Part shown: piece after piece, positions 11,413 to 23,928 of the stretch
Layout: the number at the start of each line of letters is the position of its first letter
Numbering within the stretch: position 1 is the first letter of the stretch
Assembly: GCA_033558025.1 (NCBI GenBank)
Contig: JAUCEF010000010.1
Span: 1,327,001-1,391,000 of the forward strand
Reading direction: 5' to 3'
Source of the DNA: Phytophthora sp. 'mugwort'
Taxonomy: Eukaryota; Oomycota; Peronosporomycetes; Peronosporales; Peronosporaceae
DNA: 64,000 bases
The notes under the pieces: generated by a model
Databases searched by the model: none
Told to the model about the DNA's origin: nothing
What the model saw: the letters and a program-made list of their open reading frames with translations, nothing else
Made by a program: the position numbers and the translations under genes

Positions 11413-11886
11413 ACTGCTTTTGCCTTTTACGCCTCGCACGCATGCCAGCGCTAGCAGTGCGTATGCTGCGTCGAGGAACCCCACTGCTCGCACACGTCTC
11501 CGCGGCCATGCCACGCTCGCGGGAGATGCAATTTGGTCATGCAGTTGAGGCCCGTCCAACCGGCGACGAGTGAGATTGGCCGATCACTGTTGTGGACCGA
11601 GACGCCCTTGGCGGACAGGTGTAATTATGTGTGTCGCGGCTGGCGCTGGCATTAACCTGTTCTTATAGGAGCAACGTTGGTGCGAGGCAGCGAAGGAGGA
11701 GGTGACGTCGGAGGCAGGGTCGACCATTGCCTCCAGCAAAGACGAGCGCGGTCGATGATAATGCAGGCGTGTAGTGGGGGTGAAAATGCGAGGTCATAGC
11801 GAGCATGCGCGTAGCGACGAATGGTTTGTCGCGTGTCCGTCAATTTGCTTGCTTTTGTACGTTTTCGTGTGAATCGGTGACATGAA

Positions 11887-11959
11887 GCCCGTCTAGCTCA
11901 GTCGGTAGAGCGCAAGACTCTTAATCTTGTGGTCGTGGGTTCGAGCCCCACGGTGGGCG
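11887..11959 (+). tRNA. tRNA-Lys (CTT), copy 22
   Basis: Standard sequence; unit 547 bp, haplotype Q. Confidence 0.97.
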
Positions 11960-12433
11960 ACTGCTTTTGCCTTTTACGCCTCGCACGCATGCCAGCGCTA
12001 GCAGTGCGTATGCTGCGTCGAGGAACCCCACTGCTCGCACACGTCTCCGCGGCCATGCCACGCTCGCGGGAGATGCAATTTGGTCATGCAGTTGAGGCCC
12101 GTCCAACCGGCGACGAGTGAGATTGGCCGATCACTGTTGTGGACCGAGACGCCCTTGGCGGACAGGTGTAATTATGTGTGTCGCGGCTGGCGCTGGCATT
12201 AACCTGTTCTTATAGGAGCAACGTTGGTGCGAGGCAGCGAAGGAGGAGGTGACGTCGGAGGCAGGGTCGACCATTGCCTCCAGCAAAGACGAGCGCGGTC
12301 GATGATAATGCAGGCGTGTAGTGGGGGTGAAAATGCGAGGTCATAGCGAGCATGCGCGTAGCGACGAATGGTTTGTCGCGTGTCCGTCAATTTGCTTGCT
12401 TTTGTACGTTTTCGTGTGAATCGGTGACATGAA

Positions 12434-12506
12434 GCCCGTCTAGCTCAGTCGGTAGAGCGCAAGACTCTTAATCTTGTGGTCGTGGGTTCGAGCCCCACGG
12501 TGGGCG
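12434..12506 (+). tRNA. tRNA-Lys (CTT), copy 23
   Basis: Standard sequence; unit 548 bp, haplotype Q, tacA. Confidence 0.97.
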
Positions 12507-12981
12507 ACTGCTTTTGCCTTTTACGCCTCGCACGCATGCCAGCGCTAGCAGTGCGTATGCTGCGTCGAGGAACCCCACTGCTCGCACACGTCTCCGCGGC
12601 CATGCCACGCTCGCGGGAGATGCAATTTGGTCATGCAGTTGAGGCCCGTCCAACCGGCGACGAGTGAGATTGGCCGATCACTGTTGTGGACCGAGACGCC
12701 CTTGGCGGACAGGTGTAATTATGTGTGTCGCGGCTGGCGCTGGCATCAACCTGTTCTTTATAGGAGCAACGTTGGTGCGAGGCAGCGAAGGAGGAGGTGA
12801 CGTCGGAGGCAGGGTCGACCATTGCCTCCAGCAAAGACGAGCGCGGTCGATGATAATGCAGGCGTGTAGTGGGGGTGAAAATGCGAGGTCATAGCGAGCA
12901 TGCGCGTAGCGACGAATGGTTTGTCGCGTGTCCGTCAATTTGCTTGCTTTTGTACATTTTCGTGTGAATCGGTGACATGAA

Positions 12982-13054
12982 GCCCGTCTAGCTCAGTCGG
13001 TAGAGCGCAAGACTCTTAATCTTGTGGTCGTGGGTTCGAGCCCCACGGTGGGCG
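12982..13054 (+). tRNA. tRNA-Lys (CTT), copy 24
   Basis: Standard sequence; unit 548 bp, haplotype Q, with T at offset 314, a combination otherwise seen only in units 41 and 46 among 548-bp units. Confidence 0.97.
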
Positions 13055-13529
13055 ACTGCTTTTGCCTTTTACGCCTCGCACGCATGCCAGCGCTAGCAGT
13101 GCGTATGCTGCGTCGAGGAACCCCACTGCTCGCACACGTCTCCGCGGCCATGCCACGCTCGCGGGAGATGCAATTTGGTCATGCAGTTGAGGCCCGTCCA
13201 ACCGGCGACGAGTGAGATTGGCCGATCACTGTTGTGGACCGAGACGCCCTTGGCGGACAGGTGTAATTATGTGTGTCGCGGCTGGCGCTGGCATTAACCT
13301 GTTCTTTATAGGAGCAACGTTGGTGCGAGGCAGCGAAGGAGGAGGTGACGTCGGAGGCAGGGTCGACCATTGCCTCCAGCAAAGACGAGCGCGGTCGATG
13401 ATAATGCAGGCGTGTAGTGGGGGTGAAAATGCGAGGTCATAGCGAGCATGCGCGTAGCGACGAATGGTTTGTCGCGTGTCCGTCAATTTGCTTGCTTTTG
13501 TACGTTTTCGTGTGAATCGGTGACATGAA

Positions 13530-13602
13530 GCCCGTCTAGCTCAGTCGGTAGAGCGCAAGACTCTTAATCTTGTGGTCGTGGGTTCGAGCCCCACGGTGGG
13601 CG
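13530..13602 (+). tRNA. tRNA-Lys (CTT), copy 25
   Basis: Standard sequence; unit 547 bp, haplotype Q; starts a run of ten 547-bp Q units (25-34). Confidence 0.97.
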
Positions 13603-14076
13603 ACTGCTTTTGCCTTTTACGCCTCGCACGCATGCCAGCGCTAGCAGTGCGTATGCTGCGTCGAGGAACCCCACTGCTCGCACACGTCTCCGCGGCCATG
13701 CCACGCTCGCGGGAGATGCAATTTGGTCATGCAGTTGAGGCCCGTCCAACCGGCGACGAGTGAGATTGGCCGATCACTGTTGTGGACCGAGACGCCCTTG
13801 GCGGACAGGTGTAATTATGTGTGTCGCGGCTGGCGCTGGCATTAACCTGTTCTTATAGGAGCAACGTTGGTGCGAGGCAGCGAAGGAGGAGGTGACGTCG
13901 GAGGCAGGGTCGACCATTGCCTCCAGCAAAGACGAGCGCGGTCGATGATAATGCAGGCGTGTAGTGGGGGTGAAAATGCGAGGTCATAGCGAGCATGCGC
14001 GTAGCGACGAATGGTTTGTCGCGTGTCCGTCAATTTGCTTGCTTTTGTACGTTTTCGTGTGAATCGGTGACATGAA

Positions 14077-14149
14077 GCCCGTCTAGCTCAGTCGGTAGAG
14101 CGCAAGACTCTTAATCTTGTGGTCGTGGGTTCGAGCCCCACGGTGGGCG
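14077..14149 (+). tRNA. tRNA-Lys (CTT), copy 26
   Basis: Standard sequence; unit 547 bp, haplotype Q. Confidence 0.97.
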
Positions 14150-14623
14150 ACTGCTTTTGCCTTTTACGCCTCGCACGCATGCCAGCGCTAGCAGTGCGTA
14201 TGCTGCGTCGAGGAACCCCACTGCTCGCACACGTCTCCGCGGCCATGCCACGCTCGCGGGAGATGCAATTTGGTCATGCAGTTGAGGCCCGTCCAACCGG
14301 CGACGAGTGAGATTGGCCGATCACTGTTGTGGACCGAGACGCCCTTGGCGGACAGGTGTAATTATGTGTGTCGCGGCTGGCGCTGGCATTAACCTGTTCT
14401 TATAGGAGCAACGTTGGTGCGAGGCAGCGAAGGAGGAGGTGACGTCGGAGGCAGGGTCGACCATTGCCTCCAGCAAAGACGAGCGCGGTCGATGATAATG
14501 CAGGCGTGTAGTGGGGGTGAAAATGCGAGGTCATAGCGAGCATGCGCGTAGCGACGAATGGTTTGTCGCGTGTCCGTCAATTTGCTTGCTTTTGTACGTT
14601 TTCGTGTGAATCGGTGACATGAA

Positions 14624-14696
14624 GCCCGTCTAGCTCAGTCGGTAGAGCGCAAGACTCTTAATCTTGTGGTCGTGGGTTCGAGCCCCACGGTGGGCG
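14624..14696 (+). tRNA. tRNA-Lys (CTT), copy 27
   Basis: Standard sequence; unit 547 bp, haplotype Q. Confidence 0.97.
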
Positions 14697-15170
14697 ACTG
14701 CTTTTGCCTTTTACGCCTCGCACGCATGCCAGCGCTAGCAGTGCGTATGCTGCGTCGAGGAACCCCACTGCTCGCACACGTCTCCGCGGCCATGCCACGC
14801 TCGCGGGAGATGCAATTTGGTCATGCAGTTGAGGCCCGTCCAACCGGCGACGAGTGAGATTGGCCGATCACTGTTGTGGACCGAGACGCCCTTGGCGGAC
14901 AGGTGTAATTATGTGTGTCGCGGCTGGCGCTGGCATTAACCTGTTCTTATAGGAGCAACGTTGGTGCGAGGCAGCGAAGGAGGAGGTGACGTCGGAGGCA
15001 GGGTCGACCATTGCCTCCAGCAAAGACGAGCGCGGTCGATGATAATGCAGGCGTGTAGTGGGGGTGAAAATGCGAGGTCATAGCGAGCATGCGCGTAGCG
15101 ACGAATGGTTTGTCGCGTGTCCGTCAATTTGCTTGCTTTTGTACGTTTTCGTGTGAATCGGTGACATGAA

Positions 15171-15243
15171 GCCCGTCTAGCTCAGTCGGTAGAGCGCAAG
15201 ACTCTTAATCTTGTGGTCGTGGGTTCGAGCCCCACGGTGGGCG
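15171..15243 (+). tRNA. tRNA-Lys (CTT), copy 28
   Basis: Standard sequence; unit 547 bp, haplotype Q. Confidence 0.97.
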
Positions 15244-15717
15244 ACTGCTTTTGCCTTTTACGCCTCGCACGCATGCCAGCGCTAGCAGTGCGTATGCTGC
15301 GTCGAGGAACCCCACTGCTCGCACACGTCTCCGCGGCCATGCCACGCTCGCGGGAGATGCAATTTGGTCATGCAGTTGAGGCCCGTCCAACCGGCGACGA
15401 GTGAGATTGGCCGATCACTGTTGTGGACCGAGACGCCCTTGGCGGACAGGTGTAATTATGTGTGTCGCGGCTGGCGCTGGCATTAACCTGTTCTTATAGG
15501 AGCAACGTTGGTGCGAGGCAGCGAAGGAGGAGGTGACGTCGGAGGCAGGGTCGACCATTGCCTCCAGCAAAGACGAGCGCGGTCGATGATAATGCAGGCG
15601 TGTAGTGGGGGTGAAAATGCGAGGTCATAGCGAGCATGCGCGTAGCGACGAATGGTTTGTCGCGTGTCCGTCAATTTGCTTGCTTTTGTACGTTTTCGTG
15701 TGAATCGGTGACATGAA

Positions 15718-15790
15718 GCCCGTCTAGCTCAGTCGGTAGAGCGCAAGACTCTTAATCTTGTGGTCGTGGGTTCGAGCCCCACGGTGGGCG
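15718..15790 (+). tRNA. tRNA-Lys (CTT), copy 29
   Basis: Standard sequence; unit 547 bp, haplotype Q. Confidence 0.97.
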
Positions 15791-16264
15791 ACTGCTTTTG
15801 CCTTTTACGCCTCGCACGCATGCCAGCGCTAGCAGTGCGTATGCTGCGTCGAGGAACCCCACTGCTCGCACACGTCTCCGCGGCCATGCCACGCTCGCGG
15901 GAGATGCAATTTGGTCATGCAGTTGAGGCCCGTCCAACCGGCGACGAGTGAGATTGGCCGATCACTGTTGTGGACCGAGACGCCCTTGGCGGACAGGTGT
16001 AATTATGTGTGTCGCGGCTGGCGCTGGCATTAACCTGTTCTTATAGGAGCAACGTTGGTGCGAGGCAGCGAAGGAGGAGGTGACGTCGGAGGCAGGGTCG
16101 ACCATTGCCTCCAGCAAAGACGAGCGCGGTCGATGATAATGCAGGCGTGTAGTGGGGGTGAAAATGCGAGGTCATAGCGAGCATGCGCGTAGCGACGAAT
16201 GGTTTGTCGCGTGTCCGTCAATTTGCTTGCTTTTGTACGTTTTCGTGTGAATCGGTGACATGAA

Positions 16265-16337
16265 GCCCGTCTAGCTCAGTCGGTAGAGCGCAAGACTCTT
16301 AATCTTGTGGTCGTGGGTTCGAGCCCCACGGTGGGCG
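16265..16337 (+). tRNA. tRNA-Lys (CTT), copy 30
   Basis: Standard sequence; unit 547 bp, haplotype Q. Confidence 0.97.
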
Positions 16338-16811
16338 ACTGCTTTTGCCTTTTACGCCTCGCACGCATGCCAGCGCTAGCAGTGCGTATGCTGCGTCGAG
16401 GAACCCCACTGCTCGCACACGTCTCCGCGGCCATGCCACGCTCGCGGGAGATGCAATTTGGTCATGCAGTTGAGGCCCGTCCAACCGGCGACGAGTGAGA
16501 TTGGCCGATCACTGTTGTGGACCGAGACGCCCTTGGCGGACAGGTGTAATTATGTGTGTCGCGGCTGGCGCTGGCATTAACCTGTTCTTATAGGAGCAAC
16601 GTTGGTGCGAGGCAGCGAAGGAGGAGGTGACGTCGGAGGCAGGGTCGACCATTGCCTCCAGCAAAGACGAGCGCGGTCGATGATAATGCAGGCGTGTAGT
16701 GGGGGTGAAAATGCGAGGTCATAGCGAGCATGCGCGTAGCGACGAATGGTTTGTCGCGTGTCCGTCAATTTGCTTGCTTTTGTACGTTTTCGTGTGAATC
16801 GGTGACATGAA

Positions 16812-16884
16812 GCCCGTCTAGCTCAGTCGGTAGAGCGCAAGACTCTTAATCTTGTGGTCGTGGGTTCGAGCCCCACGGTGGGCG
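16812..16884 (+). tRNA. tRNA-Lys (CTT), copy 31
   Basis: Standard sequence; unit 547 bp, haplotype Q. Confidence 0.97.
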
Positions 16885-17358
16885 ACTGCTTTTGCCTTTT
16901 ACGCCTCGCACGCATGCCAGCGCTAGCAGTGCGTATGCTGCGTCGAGGAACCCCACTGCTCGCACACGTCTCCGCGGCCATGCCACGCTCGCGGGAGATG
17001 CAATTTGGTCATGCAGTTGAGGCCCGTCCAACCGGCGACGAGTGAGATTGGCCGATCACTGTTGTGGACCGAGACGCCCTTGGCGGACAGGTGTAATTAT
17101 GTGTGTCGCGGCTGGCGCTGGCATTAACCTGTTCTTATAGGAGCAACGTTGGTGCGAGGCAGCGAAGGAGGAGGTGACGTCGGAGGCAGGGTCGACCATT
17201 GCCTCCAGCAAAGACGAGCGCGGTCGATGATAATGCAGGCGTGTAGTGGGGGTGAAAATGCGAGGTCATAGCGAGCATGCGCGTAGCGACGAATGGTTTG
17301 TCGCGTGTCCGTCAATTTGCTTGCTTTTGTACGTTTTCGTGTGAATCGGTGACATGAA

Positions 17359-17431
17359 GCTTGTCTAGCTCAGTCGGTAGAGCGCAAGACTCTTAATCTT
17401 GTGGTCGTGGGTTCGAGCCCCACGGTGGGCG
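17359..17431 (+). tRNA. tRNA-Lys (CTT), copy 32, acceptor-stem variant
   Basis: The 5' acceptor strand reads GCTTGTC instead of GCCCGTC. Pairs 3:70 and 4:69 become U-G wobbles, so four consecutive acceptor pairs (3-6) are wobbles. The two adjacent C-to-T changes are private to this copy. Anticodon, A box and B box are intact. Unit 547 bp, haplotype Q. It may be less stable or poorly charged. Confidence 0.93.
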
Positions 17432-17905
17432 ACTGCTTTTGCCTTTTACGCCTCGCACGCATGCCAGCGCTAGCAGTGCGTATGCTGCGTCGAGGAACCC
17501 CACTGCTCGCACACGTCTCCGCGGCCATGCCACGCTCGCGGGAGATGCAATTTGGTCATGCAGTTGAGGCCCGTCCAACCGGCGACGAGTGAGATTGGCC
17601 GATCACTGTTGTGGACCGAGACGCCCTTGGCGGACAGGTGTAATTATGTGTGTCGCGGCTGGCGCTGGCATTAACCTGTTCTTATAGGAGCAACGTTGGT
17701 GCGAGGCAGCGAAGGAGGAGGTGACGTCGGAGGCAGGGTCGACCATTGCCTCCAGCAAAGACGAGCGCGGTCGATGATAATGCAGGCGTGTAGTGGGGGT
17801 GAAAATGCGAGGTCATAGCGAGCATGCGCGTAGCGACGAATGGTTTGTCGCGTGTCCGTCAATTTGCTTGCTTTTGTACGTTTTCGTGTGAATCGGTGAC
17901 ATGAA

Positions 17906-17978
17906 GCCCGTCTAGCTCAGTCGGTAGAGCGCAAGACTCTTAATCTTGTGGTCGTGGGTTCGAGCCCCACGGTGGGCG
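17906..17978 (+). tRNA. tRNA-Lys (CTT), copy 33
   Basis: Standard sequence; unit 547 bp, haplotype Q. Confidence 0.97.
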
Positions 17979-18452
17979 ACTGCTTTTGCCTTTTACGCCT
18001 CGCACGCATGCCAGCGCTAGCAGTGCGTATGCTGCGTCGAGGAACCCCACTGCTCGCACACGTCTCCGCGGCCATGCCACGCTCGCGGGAGATGCAATTT
18101 GGTCATGCAGTTGAGGCCCGTCCAACCGGCGACGAGTGAGATTGGCCGATCACTGTTGTGGACCGAGACGCCCTTGGCGGACAGGTGTAATTATGTGTGT
18201 CGCGGCTGGCGCTGGCATTAACCTGTTCTTATAGGAGCAACGTTGGTGCGAGGCAGCGAAGGAGGAGGTGACGTCGGAGGCAGGGTCGACCATTGCCTCC
18301 AGCAAAGACGAGCGCGGTCGATGATAATGCAGGCGTGTAGTGGGGGTGAAAATGCGAGGTCATAGCGAGCATGCGCGTAGCGACGAATGGTTTGTCGCGT
18401 GTCCGTCAATTTGCTTGCTTTTGTACGTTTTCGTGTGAATCGGTGACATGAA

Positions 18453-18525
18453 GCCCGTCTAGCTCAGTCGGTAGAGCGCAAGACTCTTAATCTTGTGGTC
18501 GTGGGTTCGAGCCCCACGGTGGGCG
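18453..18525 (+). tRNA. tRNA-Lys (CTT), copy 34
   Basis: Standard sequence; unit 547 bp, haplotype Q, CACA; first half of a second dimer family (18453-19547). Confidence 0.97.
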
Positions 18526-18999
18526 ACTGCTTTTGCCTTTTACGCCTCGCACGCATGCCAGCGCTAGCAGTGCGTATGCTGCGTCGAGGAACCCCACTGC
18601 TCGCACACGTCTCCGCGGCCATGCCACGCTCGCGGGAGATGCAATTTGGTCATGCAGTTGAGGCCCGTCCAACCGGCGACGAGTGAGATTGGCCGATCAC
18701 TGTTGTGGACCGAGACGCCCTTGGCGGACAGGTGTAATTATGTGTGTCGCGGCTGGCGCTGGCATTAACCTGTTCTTATAGGAGCAACGTTGGTGCGAGG
18801 CAGCGAAGGAGGAGGTGACGTCGGAGGCAGGGTCGACCATTGCCTCCAGCAAAGACGAGCGCGGTCGATGATAATGCAGGCGTGTAGTGGGGGTGAAAAT
18901 GCGAGGTCACAACGAGCATGCGCGTAGCGACGAATGGTTTGTCGCGTGTCCGTCAATTTGCTTGCTTTTGTACGTTTTCGTGTGAATCGGTGACATGAA

Positions 19000-19072
19000 G
19001 CCCGTCTAGCTCAGTCGGTAGAGCGCAAGACTCTTAATCTTGTGGTCGTGGGTTCGAGCCCCACGGTGGGCG
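19000..19072 (+). tRNA. tRNA-Lys (CTT), copy 35
   Basis: Standard sequence; unit 548 bp, haplotype P; second half of that dimer. Confidence 0.97.
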
Positions 19073-19547
19073 ACTGCTTTTGCCTTTTACGCCTCGCACG
19101 CATGCCAGCGCTAGCAGTGCGTATGCTGCGTCGAGGAACCCCACTGCTCGCACACGTCTCCGCGGCCATGCCACGCTCGCGGGAGATGCAATTTGGTCAT
19201 GCAGTTGAGGCCCGTCCAGCCGGCGACGAGTGAGATTGGCCGATCACTGTTGTGGACCGAGACGCCCTTGGCGGACAGGTGTAATTATGTGTGTCGCGGC
19301 TGGCGCTGGCATCAACCTGTTCTTTATAGGAGCAACGTTGGTGCGAGGCAGCGAAGGAGGAGGTGACGTCGGAGGCAGGGTCGACCATTGCCTCCAGCAA
19401 AGACGAGCGCGGTCGATGATAATGCAGGCGTGTAGTGGGGGTGAAAATGCGAGGTCATAGCGAGCATGCGCGTAGCGACGAATGGTTTGTCGCGTGTCCG
19501 TCAATTTGCTTGCTTTTGTACGTTTTCGTGTGAATCGGTGACATGAA

Positions 19548-19620
19548 GCCCGTCTAGCTCAGTCGGTAGAGCGCAAGACTCTTAATCTTGTGGTCGTGGG
19601 TTCGAGCCCCACGGTGGGCG
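19548..19620 (+). tRNA. tRNA-Lys (CTT), copy 36
   Basis: Standard sequence; unit 547 bp, haplotype Q, CACA (same type as copy 34). Confidence 0.97.
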
Positions 19621-20094
19621 ACTGCTTTTGCCTTTTACGCCTCGCACGCATGCCAGCGCTAGCAGTGCGTATGCTGCGTCGAGGAACCCCACTGCTCGCA
19701 CACGTCTCCGCGGCCATGCCACGCTCGCGGGAGATGCAATTTGGTCATGCAGTTGAGGCCCGTCCAACCGGCGACGAGTGAGATTGGCCGATCACTGTTG
19801 TGGACCGAGACGCCCTTGGCGGACAGGTGTAATTATGTGTGTCGCGGCTGGCGCTGGCATTAACCTGTTCTTATAGGAGCAACGTTGGTGCGAGGCAGCG
19901 AAGGAGGAGGTGACGTCGGAGGCAGGGTCGACCATTGCCTCCAGCAAAGACGAGCGCGGTCGATGATAATGCAGGCGTGTAGTGGGGGTGAAAATGCGAG
20001 GTCACAACGAGCATGCGCGTAGCGACGAATGGTTTGTCGCGTGTCCGTCAATTTGCTTGCTTTTGTACGTTTTCGTGTGAATCGGTGACATGAA

Positions 20095-20167
20095 GCCCGT
20101 CTAGCTCAGTCGGTAGAGCGCAAGACTCTTAATCTTGTGGTCGTGGGTTCGAGCCCCACGGTGGGCG
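20095..20167 (+). tRNA. tRNA-Lys (CTT), copy 37
   Basis: Standard sequence; unit 548 bp, haplotype P (same type as copy 35). Confidence 0.97.
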
Positions 20168-20642
20168 ACTGCTTTTGCCTTTTACGCCTCGCACGCATGC
20201 CAGCGCTAGCAGTGCGTATGCTGCGTCGAGGAACCCCACTGCTCGCACACGTCTCCGCGGCCATGCCACGCTCGCGGGAGATGCAATTTGGTCATGCAGT
20301 TGAGGCCCGTCCAGCCGGCGACGAGTGAGATTGGCCGATCACTGTTGTGGACCGAGACGCCCTTGGCGGACAGGTGTAATTATGTGTGTCGCGGCTGGCG
20401 CTGGCATCAACCTGTTCTTTATAGGAGCAACGTTGGTGCGAGGCAGCGAAGGAGGAGGTGACGTCGGAGGCAGGGTCGACCATTGCCTCCAGCAAAGACG
20501 AGCGCGGTCGATGATAATGCAGGCGTGTAGTGGGGGTGAAAATGCGAGGTCATAGCGAGCATGCGCGTAGCGACGAATGGTTTGTCGCGTGTCCGTCAAT
20601 TTGCTTGCTTTTGTACGTTTTCGTGTGAATCGGTGACATGAA

Positions 20643-20715
20643 GCCCGTCTAGCTCAGTCGGTAGAGCGCAAGACTCTTAATCTTGTGGTCGTGGGTTCGA
20701 GCCCCACGGTGGGCG
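20643..20715 (+). tRNA. tRNA-Lys (CTT), copy 38
   Basis: Standard sequence; unit 547 bp, haplotype Q, CACA (same type as copies 34 and 36). Confidence 0.97.
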
Positions 20716-21189
20716 ACTGCTTTTGCCTTTTACGCCTCGCACGCATGCCAGCGCTAGCAGTGCGTATGCTGCGTCGAGGAACCCCACTGCTCGCACACGT
20801 CTCCGCGGCCATGCCACGCTCGCGGGAGATGCAATTTGGTCATGCAGTTGAGGCCCGTCCAACCGGCGACGAGTGAGATTGGCCGATCACTGTTGTGGAC
20901 CGAGACGCCCTTGGCGGACAGGTGTAATTATGTGTGTCGCGGCTGGCGCTGGCATTAACCTGTTCTTATAGGAGCAACGTTGGTGCGAGGCAGCGAAGGA
21001 GGAGGTGACGTCGGAGGCAGGGTCGACCATTGCCTCCAGCAAAGACGAGCGCGGTCGATGATAATGCAGGCGTGTAGTGGGGGTGAAAATGCGAGGTCAC
21101 AACGAGCATGCGCGTAGCGACGAATGGTTTGTCGCGTGTCCGTCAATTTGCTTGCTTTTGTACGTTTTCGTGTGAATCGGTGACATGAA

Positions 21190-21262
21190 GCCCGTCTAGC
21201 TCAGTCGGTAGAGCGCAAGACTCTTAATCTTGTGGTCGTGGGTTCGAGCCCCACGGTGGGCG
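21190..21262 (+). tRNA. tRNA-Lys (CTT), copy 39
   Basis: Standard sequence; unit 547 bp, haplotype Q, with a private GGGTGGAAATG change in the spacer. Confidence 0.97.
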
Positions 21263-21736
21263 ACTGCTTTTGCCTTTTACGCCTCGCACGCATGCCAGCG
21301 CTAGCAGTGCGTATGCTGCGTCGAGGAACCCCACTGCTCGCACACGTCTCCGCGGCCATGCCACGCTCGCGGGAGATGCAATTTGGTCATGCAGTTGAGG
21401 CCCGTCCAACCGGCGACGAGTGAGATTGGCCGATCACTGTTGTGGACCGAGACGCCCTTGGCGGACAGGTGTAATTATGTGTGTCGCGGCTGGCGCTGGC
21501 ATTAACCTGTTCTTATAGGAGCAACGTTGGTGCGAGGCAGCGAAGGAGGAGGTGACGTCGGAGGCAGGGTCGACCATTGCCTCCAGCAAAGACGAGCGCG
21601 GTCGATGATAATGCAGGCGTGTAGTGGGGGTGGAAATGCGAGGTCATAGCGAGCATGCGCGTAGCGACGAATGGTTTGTCGCGTGTCCGTCAATTTGCTT
21701 GCTTTTGTACGTTTTCGTGTGAATCGGTGACATGAA

Positions 21737-21809
21737 GCCCGTCTAGCTCAGTCGGTAGAGCGCAAGACTCTTAATCTTGTGGTCGTGGGTTCGAGCCCCA
21801 CGGTGGGCG
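21737..21809 (+). tRNA. tRNA-Lys (CTT), copy 40
   Basis: Standard sequence; unit 548 bp, haplotype P, CACA. Confidence 0.97.
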
Positions 21810-22284
21810 ACTGCTTTTGCCTTTTACGCCTCGCACGCATGCCAGCGCTAGCAGTGCGTATGCTGCGTCGAGGAACCCCACTGCTCGCACACGTCTCCGC
21901 GGCCATGCCACGCTCGCGGGAGATGCAATTTGGTCATGCAGTTGAGGCCCGTCCAGCCGGCGACGAGTGAGATTGGCCGATCACTGTTGTGGACCGAGAC
22001 GCCCTTGGCGGACAGGTGTAATTATGTGTGTCGCGGCTGGCGCTGGCATCAACCTGTTCTTTATAGGAGCAACGTTGGTGCGAGGCAGCGAAGGAGGAGG
22101 TGACGTCGGAGGCAGGGTCGACCATTGCCTCCAGCAAAGACGAGCGCGGTCGATGATAATGCAGGCGTGTAGTGGGGGTGAAAATGCGAGGTCACAACGA
22201 GCATGCGCGTAGCGACGAATGGTTTGTCGCGTGTCCGTCAATTTGCTTGCTTTTGTACGTTTTCGTGTGAATCGGTGACATGAA

Positions 22285-22357
22285 GCCCGTCTAGCTCAGT
22301 CGGTAGAGCGCAAGACTCTTAATCTTGTGGTCGTGGGTTCGAGCCCCACGGTGGGCG
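22285..22357 (+). tRNA. tRNA-Lys (CTT), copy 41
   Basis: Standard sequence; unit 548 bp, haplotype Q, T at offset 314. Confidence 0.97.
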
Positions 22358-22832
22358 ACTGCTTTTGCCTTTTACGCCTCGCACGCATGCCAGCGCTAGC
22401 AGTGCGTATGCTGCGTCGAGGAACCCCACTGCTCGCACACGTCTCCGCGGCCATGCCACGCTCGCGGGAGATGCAATTTGGTCATGCAGTTGAGGCCCGT
22501 CCAACCGGCGACGAGTGAGATTGGCCGATCACTGTTGTGGACCGAGACGCCCTTGGCGGACAGGTGTAATTATGTGTGTCGCGGCTGGCGCTGGCATTAA
22601 CCTGTTCTTTATAGGAGCAACGTTGGTGCGAGGCAGCGAAGGAGGAGGTGACGTCGGAGGCAGGGTCGACCATTGCCTCCAGCAAAGACGAGCGCGGTCG
22701 ATGATAATGCAGGCGTGTAGTGGGGGTGAAAATGCGAGGTCATAGCGAGCATGCGCGTAGCGACGAATGGTTTGTCGCGTGTCCGTCAATTTGCTTGCTT
22801 TTGTACGTTTTCGTGTGAATCGGTGACATGAA

Positions 22833-22905
22833 GCCCGTCTAGCTCAGTCGGTAGAGCGCAAGACTCTTAATCTTGTGGTCGTGGGTTCGAGCCCCACGGT
22901 GGGCG
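22833..22905 (+). tRNA. tRNA-Lys (CTT), copy 42
   Basis: Standard sequence; unit 548 bp, haplotype Q, CACA. Confidence 0.97.
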
Positions 22906-23380
22906 ACTGCTTTTGCCTTTTACGCCTCGCACGCATGCCAGCGCTAGCAGTGCGTATGCTGCGTCGAGGAACCCCACTGCTCGCACACGTCTCCGCGGCC
23001 ATGCCACGCTCGCGGGAGATGCAATTTGGTCATGCAGTTGAGGCCCGTCCAACCGGCGACGAGTGAGATTGGCCGATCACTGTTGTGGACCGAGACGCCC
23101 TTGGCGGACAGGTGTAATTATGTGTGTCGCGGCTGGCGCTGGCATCAACCTGTTCTTTATAGGAGCAACGTTGGTGCGAGGCAGCGAAGGAGGAGGTGAC
23201 GTCGGAGGCAGGGTCGACCATTGCCTCCAGCAAAGACGAGCGCGGTCGATGATAATGCAGGCGTGTAGTGGGGGTGAAAATGCGAGGTCACAACGAGCAT
23301 GCGCGTAGCGACGAATGGTTTGTCGCGTGTCCGTCAATTTGCTTGCTTTTGTACGTTTTCGTGTGAATCGGTGACATGAA

Positions 23381-23453
23381 GCCCGTCTAGCTCAGTCGGT
23401 AGAGCGCAAGACTCTTAATCTTGTGGTCGTGGGTTCGAGCCCCACGGTGGGCG
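23381..23453 (+). tRNA. tRNA-Lys (CTT), copy 43
   Basis: Standard sequence; unit 548 bp, haplotype Q, CACA. Confidence 0.97.
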
Positions 23454-23928
23454 ACTGCTTTTGCCTTTTACGCCTCGCACGCATGCCAGCGCTAGCAGTG
23501 CGTATGCTGCGTCGAGGAACCCCACTGCTCGCACACGTCTCCGCGGCCATGCCACGCTCGCGGGAGATGCAATTTGGTCATGCAGTTGAGGCCCGTCCAA
23601 CCGGCGACGAGTGAGATTGGCCGATCACTGTTGTGGACCGAGACGCCCTTGGCGGACAGGTGTAATTATGTGTGTCGCGGCTGGCGCTGGCATCAACCTG
23701 TTCTTTATAGGAGCAACGTTGGTGCGAGGCAGCGAAGGAGGAGGTGACGTCGGAGGCAGGGTCGACCATTGCCTCCAGCAAAGACGAGCGCGGTCGATGA
23801 TAATGCAGGCGTGTAGTGGGGGTGAAAATGCGAGGTCACAACGAGCATGCGCGTAGCGACGAATGGTTTGTCGCGTGTCCGTCAATTTGCTTGCTTTTGT
23901 ACGTTTTCGTGTGAATCGGTGACATGAA

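Noticed and set aside
17359..17431. Copy 32 as a lysine tRNA charged with alanine
   Set aside because: The alanine identity pair is G3-U70; here it is U3-G70, so the argument does not hold without experiment.
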